Shown in pieces: positions 10,087 through 18,531 of a stretch of DNA of 64,000 nt (positions are counted from its first letter, which is position 1; every line of letters begins with the position of its first letter). This stretch comes from Agrobacterium larrymoorei (GTDB lineage Bacteria; Pseudomonadota; Alphaproteobacteria; Rhizobiales; Rhizobiaceae). Under the pieces are notes generated by a model. It saw only the letters and a list, made by a program, of their open reading frames with translations, ran no database searches and was not told where the DNA came from. The DNA lies in NCBI RefSeq assembly GCF_013322225.1, contig NZ_JAAMFB010000016.1:277830-341829 (forward strand), read 5' to 3'. The position numbers and the translations under genes were made by a program.

Positions 10087-10353
10087 ATGATTACTTCGAA
10101 CAGCATGCCCATTCCTGCGGCCGGAACTGAACAGCCGCACTCCATTCAAACGTCGGAACTGATCGACCGTCTGGCCGCCGAAATGCGAGCCACGGGCGAT
10201 CGCGAGTTGCCATTGTCCTTTTATGTCGAGCAGGTGAAGCGCAGGCTCGCAACCGAAGCCGCTGCCAACGATGACAAGGTCGAAACGGGGCCAAATCCCG
10301 CGGCAGCAACATCGTCCGTGTTCCATTGCTGGGCTTTGCCCGATCAGGGCTGA
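10087..10353 (+). CDS. Small hypothetical protein, 88 aa
   Basis: Start supported by a strong GGAGGAG 8 nt upstream. An amphipathic helical middle (TSELIDRLAAEMRATGDRELPLSFYVEQVKRRL) is flanked by low-complexity Ala/Pro-rich ends. No signal peptide or membrane segment. No family recognised; possibly a small regulatory or stress protein. A GC-rich inverted repeat (CGCGCCCG at 10363, CGGGCGCG at 10383) just after the stop may terminate it. Confidence 0.6.
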   Translation: MITSNSMPIPAAGTEQPHSIQTSELIDRLAAEMRATGDRELPLSFYVEQVKRRLATEAAANDDKVETGPNPAAATSSVFHCWALPDQG

Positions 10354-10486
10354 TCCGCGAAACGCGCCCGTTCTGAGGAGGCCGGGCGCGCCTTAACGGG
10401 AACCGATCCCCTTCCCACCCGTTTGGCCAACAAGACCAGCCCGCCTTTCGCGCGCCTGCGTCTGCTATTCATACAGGGAGGCTGTT

Positions 10487-10675
10487 ATGAGATTGTTTGA
10501 ATGCGGAACCCTCGTCCCCGGCTGCGAATGGCACACCCGCGCAGATGAAGACGCCGAAATCGTCCGCCGTGCGGTAGAGCATATGCGTCAGGCCCATGGC
10601 GAAACCGTTATTCGCGAGAACATGGTGGATAATATCAAGGCGCGTATTCGGGATGAGAGTGAGGTTGGGGTTTGA
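10487..10675 (+). CDS. DUF1059 family small protein, 62 aa
   Basis: Matches the DUF1059 pattern: two conserved Cys in LFECGTLVPGCEW, followed by the acidic/His segment with EHMRQAHG. ATG preceded by AGGGAGG. Function of the family is unknown; the Cys/His arrangement could bind a metal. It is co-directional with the 88-aa gene, 133 nt downstream of it. Confidence 0.75.
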   Translation: MRLFECGTLVPGCEWHTRADEDAEIVRRAVEHMRQAHGETVIRENMVDNIKARIRDESEVGV

Positions 10676-10747
10676 ACGTCTGAAAAAGACAACCCCTCAC
10701 TTGCAATTTCTAACACTTAGCTAAAGATAAGATGTTGAAATTGCTTT

Positions 10748-10809
10748 CTCTTCCACAGGGGAACGTTGCGTGGCTCACGTGGTTACGCAACGGTCTCCTT
10801 GTGGGAGAG
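10748..10809. repeat. Long imperfect intergenic palindrome
   Basis: The arms CTCTTCCACA/TGTGGGAGAG (one G-U), GGGGA/TCTCC (one G-U) and CGTTGCGT/ACGCAACG (perfect) stack into a hairpin of about 23 pairs with a 13-nt loop. Weak pairing continues outward to about 10744-10818. It lies between convergent genes (DUF1059 and cca), where it could act as a terminator, but its size fits a dispersed palindromic element better. Confidence 0.6.
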
Positions 10810-10880
10810 GATAGAAAGCGTCGACCTTCGCAAAGCGAAGTCATAGGCTTCCCCGGGTGGAGGGGGGTACCCCCGCAAAT

Positions 10881-12128
10881 TCAGAGGGTATTTTTCAACC
10901 GCTCTAAAAGCCCATCCCGCTCCAGCGCGAAATTTCCCTCCACCCACTTGTCTTCCAACTGTCCCAAAATCTCACCCACCTTCGGGCCCGGCGCAACACC
11001 GGTCGCCAGCACATCGGCTCCACTCAACGGAAATACCGGCTTCTGGAACCTCTCCGCACGCGCCAGCAGCGTCGAGAGCCGGGCAATTTTCTGCATCGAA
11101 CCCTCACCGCCGGAAATGTCGGCTCGTGCGGAGCTAAGCGCCAGCCGCAAACGCATCTTCACACCATCGGGTTTCTGCCAATAGAGCAGCCGGTCCAGCG
11201 CGGTCTCCGCCATGGCAGGATCGATAGCGGGTGCCTTGGCCCACTGTTCCAGCCGCACCGCCTCGTTCTTCGACATGCGAAGCCGGGTGGAAATTGCCGC
11301 AAGGCGGTCCGCATCCGGCGGAATGATTGAAGCCAGCCGCAGCATTGCATCCGGCTTCCAGCCCAGCGCCTGCTCCGCCGCTACCACACCATGAATTGCG
11401 TCGATGCCCCATTTTTCCGTCTCGGGCAGAATTTGCGTCAGCACACCGGCCTGCCGCATCCAGAGAAGTGCGCGCGATGGGTCGTCGGCGGAAAGAAGCT
11501 TCTTCATCTCGCTCCACACCCGCTCGGCGGAAAGCGTGGAAAGCTTGTCCTTGGCGCGCGCGCTAGCCCGCAAACCATCGGCATCGGGACGACCGGAGCC
11601 ATAATAGGCGAAGAAACGGAAGAAGCGCAAAACACGCAGATAATCCTCGGCAACCCGCGTCGCCGCATCGCCGATGAACCGTACGGTGCGCGTTTCGATA
11701 TCCGCCAACCCGCCGATGAGGTCGATGACCTCGCCCGAGGCATCCGCATACAGCGCATTGATCGTCAGATCGCGCCGCTCAGCATCTTGCCTCCAGTCGG
11801 TTCCGAAAGCCACCTGCGCGTGGCGGCCATCGGTTGCCACATCGCGGCGCAGCGTGGTTACTTCATAGCCCTCGCCATCGACAACAAGCGTTACCGTGCC
11901 ATGCTCGATGCCAGTCGGCACCGCCTTGATGCCAGCTTCCCTGGCGCGCTCGACCACATCCTTCGGCGGCAGCGTGGTGGCGAGGTCAATGTCCCCCACC
12001 GGCAAGCCCATCAGCGCGTTGCGCACAGCGCCTCCCACAACGCGCACTTCGCCGCCATCTGCATTCAGAAGCTCGAAAATACGCGTGAGACCGGGTTTGG
12101 AAAACCAGCTCTGCCCGGCAATGCTCAT
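10881..12128 (-). CDS. cca: CCA tRNA nucleotidyltransferase / poly(A) polymerase family
   Basis: 415 residues from ATG 12128, which overlaps the NUDIX stop (ATGA), implying translational coupling; the frame back to 12179 is inside the NUDIX gene. Class II nucleotidyltransferase head: VVGGAVRNALMGLPVGDIDLATT with GG at 32-33 and the metal Asp pair D46/D48, then RRDLTINALY. A helical C-terminal part contacts tRNA. It adds or repairs the 3' CCA end. Just past the stop lies a GGGGGTACCCCC palindrome. Confidence 0.93.
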   Translation of the reverse strand: MSIAGQSWFSKPGLTRIFELLNADGGEVRVVGGAVRNALMGLPVGDIDLATTLPPKDVVERAREAGIKAVPTGIEHGTVTLVVDGEGYEVTTLRRDVATDGRHAQVAFGTDWRQDAERRDLTINALYADASGEVIDLIGGLADIETRTVRFIGDAATRVAEDYLRVLRFFRFFAYYGSGRPDADGLRASARAKDKLSTLSAERVWSEMKKLLSADDPSRALLWMRQAGVLTQILPETEKWGIDAIHGVVAAEQALGWKPDAMLRLASIIPPDADRLAAISTRLRMSKNEAVRLEQWAKAPAIDPAMAETALDRLLYWQKPDGVKMRLRLALSSARADISGGEGSMQKIARLSTLLARAERFQKPVFPLSGADVLATGVAPGPKVGEILGQLEDKWVEGNFALERDGLLERLKNTL

Positions 12129-12772
12129 GAATAAAACCTCTCGTAAATGCTGCGCACGATGCCCGCCGTAATGCCCCAAATGTAGCGCTCGCCATAGGGC
12201 ATTTCGTAGAAAAACCGTTCCTTCCCCTGAAACATGCGGCTGCCGCGCCTGTGATTGGCCGGGTCCATCAGGAAAGACAGCGGCACCTCGAACACCTCAT
12301 CCACTTCGGTTGGGTTGGGCACCAGCGTAAAGCCGCGCTTCACCACCGAAAGCACCGGCTTGATGCGAAAGCCCGTGCCGGAAATATAATCCGGCATCCG
12401 CCCCACGGTCTCGATGAAATCCCGCGAAATGCCGATTTCCTCTTCCGTCTCACGCAGCGCCGCCGCTTCCGGAGAGCGATCTTCCGCATCGATCCCGCCA
12501 CCGGGGAAGGAGATTTGGCCGGAATGCTTGCGCAGCGTCGATGTCCGCTGGGTGAATATCACCCGCGCATCTGGCCCGTCATCGATAACCGGCACGAGCA
12601 CCGCCGCATCTTTCAGGCGGATACCTTCGCCCGACAGACGAACACCGGGGTTCAGCACATGGTCGCCCTGGTCCGCGTCTTCCCGCTCCGCCACGCCTTC
12701 GCCCTGCTGGAGGACACGCCGCCGGAAGTCGGCGGCTGAGAAATTCTGGAGGTCATTCGTCGCAGAAAGCAT
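12125..12772 (-). CDS. NUDIX hydrolase, probable coenzyme A pyrophosphatase (NudL/YeaB type)
   Basis: 215 residues from ATG 12772; a GTG one codon earlier is possible. NUDIX box GGGIDAEDRSPEAAALRETE plus EEIGI, preceded by RTSTLRKHSGQISFPG, the LLTxRSxxLRxHxGQxxFPGG-type signature of CoA pyrophosphatases. It would split CoA into 3',5'-ADP and phosphopantetheine. Its ribosome site GGGAGG lies at the edge of the large palindrome at 12783-12938. Same strand and coupled to cca; DUF1285 is upstream. Confidence 0.88.
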   Translation of the reverse strand: MLSATNDLQNFSAADFRRRVLQQGEGVAEREDADQGDHVLNPGVRLSGEGIRLKDAAVLVPVIDDGPDARVIFTQRTSTLRKHSGQISFPGGGIDAEDRSPEAAALRETEEEIGISRDFIETVGRMPDYISGTGFRIKPVLSVVKRGFTLVPNPTEVDEVFEVPLSFLMDPANHRRGSRMFQGKERFFYEMPYGERYIWGITAGIVRSIYERFYS

Positions 12773-12782
12773 CACCGCAAAC

Positions 12783-12938
12783 CTCCCTCATTCCTGTTCC
12801 CCGGATCAAGTCCGAGAACGTCACAGGAATCCAGTCGACGCGCGTCTGCGCGGCGGAAGGACTCTTTCAGCCCAAGACTGGACTGGCTGGATTCCTGTGA
12901 CGTTCTCGGACTTGATCCGGGGAACAGGAATGAGGGAG
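12783..12938. repeat. Perfect inverted repeat, 52-nt arms (RIME-like palindromic element)
   Basis: The arms 12783-12834 and 12887-12938 are exact reverse complements over 52 nt, around a 52-nt centre. The CCGGATCAAG...CTTGATCCGG type of core and the CTCATTCC/GGAATGAG ends resemble the rhizobial intergenic mosaic elements known as RIME. It sits inside the minus-strand DUF1285/NUDIX/cca set, and its NUDIX-proximal end supplies the GGGAG of the NUDIX ribosome site. Confidence 0.85.
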
Positions 12939-12953
12939 AACAAACAACAACAT

Positions 12954-13577
12954 TCATCTCGACAATTCACTCAATTCATCCGCAGGCATCACCGGAAACG
13001 CCTCCCCGCCTGATCGAACGGAAAACATCTCCCGGCCATCGATCTCGATAACCTCACCGAGTTCCACCAGATCATACATAACAGCGCGCGAAACCAGCGC
13101 TTCCAGCCGCCCGCGCACAAGCAGATAGGGCTTCAGCTCGTCATTCCCATCACCCGTCACGAAACGAAGCGGGTGTTCGGCACCGGCCTCCACCACATCA
13201 CCAACATTTGTGCGGAAGGTCAAAAGTGGCTCACCGCCCTTCACGCTCACATTCATCTCGACAGCGATGAAGGGCGCGTCCACAACGCGGATACCGACCT
13301 TTTCCACAGGCGTCACGAGATAGGTCTTGCCGTCCTCATCCTTGCGCAAAACAGTGGAAAACAGCCGCACCAGCGGGGCGCGGCCAATCGGCGTGCCCAT
13401 GTAGAACCATGTGCCATCCGCCCGGATTTCCATGTCCAGATCACCGCAGAAAGGCGGGTTCCATTTCTCGACAGGGGCAGGTCCACGGCGTTTTTCACCG
13501 GCTTGCTCGCTGGCACGGGAGATGAGCGCGGCAAGTCCCGCCGCGTCGCCCGCCGAATTTATCCTGTCATCTGCCAT
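12954..13577 (-). CDS. DUF1285 domain-containing protein
   Basis: 207 residues from ATG 13577, with AGGG 7 nt upstream; the longer frame starts at a TTG without support. It contains the DUF1285 core: NPPFCGDLDMEIRADGTWFY, GTPIGRAPLVRLFSTVLR and YLVTPVEKVGIRVVDAPFIA. The fold is known from structural genomics but the function is not. First gene of a likely DUF1285-NUDIX-cca transcription unit, now separated from NUDIX by the palindrome. Confidence 0.85.
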   Translation of the reverse strand: MADDRINSAGDAAGLAALISRASEQAGEKRRGPAPVEKWNPPFCGDLDMEIRADGTWFYMGTPIGRAPLVRLFSTVLRKDEDGKTYLVTPVEKVGIRVVDAPFIAVEMNVSVKGGEPLLTFRTNVGDVVEAGAEHPLRFVTGDGNDELKPYLLVRGRLEALVSRAVMYDLVELGEVIEIDGREMFSVRSGGEAFPVMPADELSELSR

Positions 13578-13753
13578 ATTCGAGCCCTGCTTTGCCAACT
13601 ATTGAATAACTAGCATGGGTAACGAGATAGTCATTCAAAGGATGCTTGTCAGCCGCCCCAATGGCAATAAGCTATATGCAGCGCGAAATCCGTCCTGTAT
13701 TCGGTAAGTATCGGTAGCGACGGAAACTTCGGCGAGGTCTTGAGGAGAGCGAT

Positions 13754-14764
<1,011 letters not shown>

Positions 14765-14800
14765 CGCCTTATAGGTCGCGTCAAGCAGACAGGAGCGCAT

Positions 14801-15721
14801 GTGGCATCCATCGGCCAGATCGTAGAGCAGACATCGGGCAGCGACGTGCTGGCCCGCGCGCGCCAGCGCGCCGCTCTGGTGCCGGATTGCATGGTGGAAG
14901 CCAAGCGCATCGCCAACACCGTCACAGCTGGCTGGCATGGCCGCCGCAAGCGCGGAATCGGTGAGAATTTCTGGCAATTCCGCCCTTATGCAGACGGCGA
15001 GAGCCTGTCGCGTATCGACTGGCGCCGCTCCGCCCGCGATGACCATACCTATGTGCGCGATCGTGAATGGGAAGCCGCCCACACCATCTGGCTATGGGCG
15101 GATTTGTCGCCCTCCATGATGTTCAAGTCCACGCTCGGCACCGTTTCCAAGGAAAGCCGCGCACTGGTGCTGATGCTGGCGCTGGCGGAAATCCTGGCCC
15201 GCTCCGGAGAGCGCATCGGCTGCCCCGGCATCATGGAACCGGTCTCTGCCCGCAACGCGGCGGAGCGTCTGGCAACCGCCATCATGCATGCCCCCGCCAC
15301 AACTGGCCTTCCAGATACGCGCATGATCCGTGGTTCCAGCGATATCGTCCTGATCGGCGATTTTCTCGACGATGTTGGAAGCGTCATGGAGCGGTTGACC
15401 CCACTCGCCCGCCGTGGCCTGCGCGGCCATGTGGTGGAAATTGCCGACCCGGCGGAAGAAGTCTTCCCCTATAGCGGTCGCACCGAATTCTCGGACCCCG
15501 AGACCGGCGAAAAGCTGACCTCTGGCCGCGCCGAAACCATCCGCGATGACTACACCCGCGCCTATTTCGCACGGCGCGACGCTCTCTCCTCATCGCTGCG
15601 CCGTCTCGGCTGGAACTTCGTCTTTCACAGAACGGATCATCTGGCCTCCGAAGCGCTGGTCGCCATGCACATGTATCTTTCCGGCGCGCCTGCCGGTAGA
15701 CGAAACGGAGGCCGCACATGA
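14801..15721 (+). CDS. DUF58 domain protein (vWA-like partner of MoxR)
   Basis: 306 residues starting at GTG 14801 behind AGGAG; an overlapping ATG at 14799 is out of frame. The DUF58 core FRPYADGESLSRIDWRRSAR near 60-79 is followed by a vWA-like fold with an intact MIDAS-type DLSPS at 101-105. No membrane segment. Its stop overlaps the next start (ATGA), so translation is coupled. Likely the cytosolic adaptor between the MoxR ATPase and the membrane proteins downstream. Confidence 0.9.
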   Translation: MASIGQIVEQTSGSDVLARARQRAALVPDCMVEAKRIANTVTAGWHGRRKRGIGENFWQFRPYADGESLSRIDWRRSARDDHTYVRDREWEAAHTIWLWADLSPSMMFKSTLGTVSKESRALVLMLALAEILARSGERIGCPGIMEPVSARNAAERLATAIMHAPATTGLPDTRMIRGSSDIVLIGDFLDDVGSVMERLTPLARRGLRGHVVEIADPAEEVFPYSGRTEFSDPETGEKLTSGRAETIRDDYTRAYFARRDALSSSLRRLGWNFVFHRTDHLASEALVAMHMYLSGAPAGRRNGGRT

Positions 15722-18528
15722 GCGCGTTGCCCTTCGTCTTCACCAGCCCTTTCATTCTGCTTGGCCTGCTTGCGCTGCCTGCCATCTGGTGGCTGCTGCG
15801 GCTCACGCCGCCGCGCCCGAAGACGGAAGTCTTCCCGCCCCTGCGCATTCTCGCAACGGTGCTGAAGCGTGAGGAAACGCCCTCGAAAAGCCCATGGTGG
15901 CTTACCCTTCTGCGCATGTTGCTGGCCGCCGCCGTCATTCTGGCGCTGGCCGATCCCGTCATCAATCCGCGCAACAACACGCTGGCTGGCAGCGGCCCGC
16001 TGGTGCTGATCGTGGATAACAGCTGGGCTTCCGCGCCGGACTGGGAGCGCCGCGTGCGCACCGCAGAAGCTTTGATTGGCGATGCCGAACGCGCCGAGCG
16101 CCCCGTTTCCATCGCTTTCACCGCCGACCGCGATCATGACGCCGAGCCCGGCACGACAGCGGCGGCACTTGAAAAGCTCGCCGCCGCAAAGCCGCAACCG
16201 CTGACGCCGGATCGCGTGCGCGCCGCAGAGGCGGTCCATGAAGCGCTCAACGGCACCACCCCCGGCACGCTTGCCTATATCACCGATGGCGTGGCAACAC
16301 CGGAAGACCGCGCCGCACTCAGCAATCTCGCCAGCATTCAGCCATCCGAGTTCCGCGTCATCGAGGGCGATGGGCAGGCCGTTACCGCCATCACCGGCGC
16401 GGAAAACGGGGCCGAGACGATGACCGTTTCGCTCTCGCGCCTCGAAACCGGCGGCCCGGCAAATGTCACCGTCAATGCGCAGGATAGTCAGGGTCGCATC
16501 CTCGCCAGCGCCGGCGCAACCTTCGCACCCGGTGCTGCGGAAACCACTGCAACGCTCAGCGCGCCTTTCGAACTGCGCAACGATTTCGCCCGCCTCTCCA
16601 TCGATCGCCTCTCCACCGCAGGTTCCACCCATTTGCTGGATGATGGCTTCCGCCGTCGCCGCGTGGCGCTTCTGGCTGGCGAAACCGGCAATGATTTCCA
16701 GCCGCTGCTTCAGCCGCTCTATTACATCAGCCGCGCCCTTCAGCCCTATGTCGATCTCGTTCCGCAGCGTCAGGCAGATCTCGCCGTCGCCATTCCTGAA
16801 CTTCTGCAGTCCAATCCTTCCGTCATCGTCATGGCCGATATAGGTCGCCTGCCGCAGGAAACCTACGCGCCGCTGGAACGCTGGCTTTCGCGCGGCGGCA
16901 CCCTGATCCGCTTCGCAGGCCCACGCCTTGCCGCCGCTCCGGCGGAAGACCCGCTGGTGCCAGTGACGCTTCGTCAGGGTGAGCGCGCCCTTGGCGGCGC
17001 GCTGTCCTGGGCAGAGCCGCAGCCGCTAGCAGACTTCCCCAAATTCGGCCCCTTTGCAGGCATGGCGAGAGCCGAAGGCGTGCACATCAAGCGGCAGGTT
17101 CTGGCAGAACCGACGCCTGATCTTGCCGAACGCACATGGGCAAGTCTTGCCGATGGCACCCCCCTCGTCACCACCCGCAATGTCGATGCGGGCCGCATCG
17201 TGCTGTTCCATGTCAGCGCCGAAGCCAGCTGGTCCGATCTGCCGATTTCCGGCCATTTCGTGGAAATGCTGCGCCGTATCGTGCAGCTGTCGCAGGTCGG
17301 CGGCTCTTCCGCCTCGGCCAACGCTCCTGCCGCGGCACTCCCGCCTTACCGCGTACTCACGGCCACCGGCTCGCTTTCGCCTGAAATCGGCACCGCCCGC
17401 CCGCTGGAAGCACGCCCCGGCCAGAACCCGCTTGCCAGCTTCGATAACCCGCCCGGCCTTTACGGCACGGAATCCGGTTTCGTTGCGCTTAACCTGTTGC
17501 CGCCCGGCGCTACGCTGCGCCCCATCGATACCGCGCTGGCAGGCACGTCGGTCGCGACGGAAGGCCTTGTTGGCGAAGCGGCAAAGTCGTTGCGCCCTGC
17601 CCTCTTCATCGCAGCCCTGCTCATGCTCTTTGCCGATAGCCTCATCATGCTCTTCATGAACGGCGTCTTCTCGCGCTTGCCCCGCGCACGCTCGTCCGCC
17701 GCCGCCATCCTCATCGCAGTCGCCAGCGCCTTTGCACTGATGACGCCCAGTCCAGTGCAGGCGGATGACACAAAGCCGGGCGACGAGGCCATTCTCAACA
17801 GCCTCGACACCACCCACCTAGCCTATGTCCGCACCGGCGAGGACGATGTCGACCGCATTTCCCAGCAGGGCTTGCAGGGTCTGACCGAGTTCCTCACATG
17901 GCGCACCACGCTGGAACCCGGCGCGCCTGTCGGGCTCGATATTTCCAAGGACGAGCTGTCCTTCTATCCCATCATCTACTGGCCAATTTCCGCCACGGCC
18001 CCCATGCCCTCGACCGCGGCCATCTCCCGCATCGATGCCTATATGCGCGCGGGCGGCACGGTGCTGTTCGATACGCGCGACCAGTTCTCTTCCCTCGAAA
18101 GCGGCAGCACCAGCGCCAACGGCCAGCGCCTTCAGGAAATTCTCGCCAATGTCGATATTCCGCCGCTGGAACCCGTCCCGCAGGACCACGTCGTCACGCG
18201 GTCCTTCTATCTCCTGAACAACTTCCCGGGTCGCTATAATGGCAGCCCGCTCTGGGTCGAATCCCGACAGGATGCCACCCGCTCAACCTCCGGCGTGTCG
18301 TCGCAGGGCGATGGCGTTTCGCCCATCATCATCACCGGCAATGACTTCGCCGGTGCATTGGCCATCGATGACAATGGCGCACCCGTGCTGCCCACCGTTC
18401 CGCCGGATGAGGTTCAGCGCGAACACGCCTTCCGCTCCGGCGTCAACATCATGATGTATATGCTGACCGGAAATTATAAGGCCGATCAGGTACATGTGCC
18501 CGATATCCTCCAGAGATTGGGGCAGTAA
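15718..18528 (+). CDS. BatA-type membrane protein fused to a C-terminal DUF4159 domain
   Basis: 936 residues. The N-terminus has two membrane helices typical of BatA/aerotolerance proteins (FTSPFILLGLLALPAIWWLL and a second at about 61-80). A vWA-like domain follows whose MIDAS reads DNSWAS at 100-105, lacking the second Ser of DxSxS. After a further helix near 625-645, a signal-peptide-like stretch (AAAILIAVASAFALMTPSPV) leads into DUF4159 (HLAYVRTGEDDVDRISQQGL, RAGGTVLFDTRDQ). The layout suggests fusion of two once-separate exported proteins. Function unproven; the operon resembles the Bacteroides aerotolerance type. Confidence 0.85.
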   Translation: MSALPFVFTSPFILLGLLALPAIWWLLRLTPPRPKTEVFPPLRILATVLKREETPSKSPWWLTLLRMLLAAAVILALADPVINPRNNTLAGSGPLVLIVDNSWASAPDWERRVRTAEALIGDAERAERPVSIAFTADRDHDAEPGTTAAALEKLAAAKPQPLTPDRVRAAEAVHEALNGTTPGTLAYITDGVATPEDRAALSNLASIQPSEFRVIEGDGQAVTAITGAENGAETMTVSLSRLETGGPANVTVNAQDSQGRILASAGATFAPGAAETTATLSAPFELRNDFARLSIDRLSTAGSTHLLDDGFRRRRVALLAGETGNDFQPLLQPLYYISRALQPYVDLVPQRQADLAVAIPELLQSNPSVIVMADIGRLPQETYAPLERWLSRGGTLIRFAGPRLAAAPAEDPLVPVTLRQGERALGGALSWAEPQPLADFPKFGPFAGMARAEGVHIKRQVLAEPTPDLAERTWASLADGTPLVTTRNVDAGRIVLFHVSAEASWSDLPISGHFVEMLRRIVQLSQVGGSSASANAPAAALPPYRVLTATGSLSPEIGTARPLEARPGQNPLASFDNPPGLYGTESGFVALNLLPPGATLRPIDTALAGTSVATEGLVGEAAKSLRPALFIAALLMLFADSLIMLFMNGVFSRLPRARSSAAAILIAVASAFALMTPSPVQADDTKPGDEAILNSLDTTHLAYVRTGEDDVDRISQQGLQGLTEFLTWRTTLEPGAPVGLDISKDELSFYPIIYWPISATAPMPSTAAISRIDAYMRAGGTVLFDTRDQFSSLESGSTSANGQRLQEILANVDIPPLEPVPQDHVVTRSFYLLNNFPGRYNGSPLWVESRQDATRSTSGVSSQGDGVSPIIITGNDFAGALAIDDNGAPVLPTVPPDEVQREHAFRSGVNIMMYMLTGNYKADQVHVPDILQRLGQ

Positions 18529-18531
18529 CGC

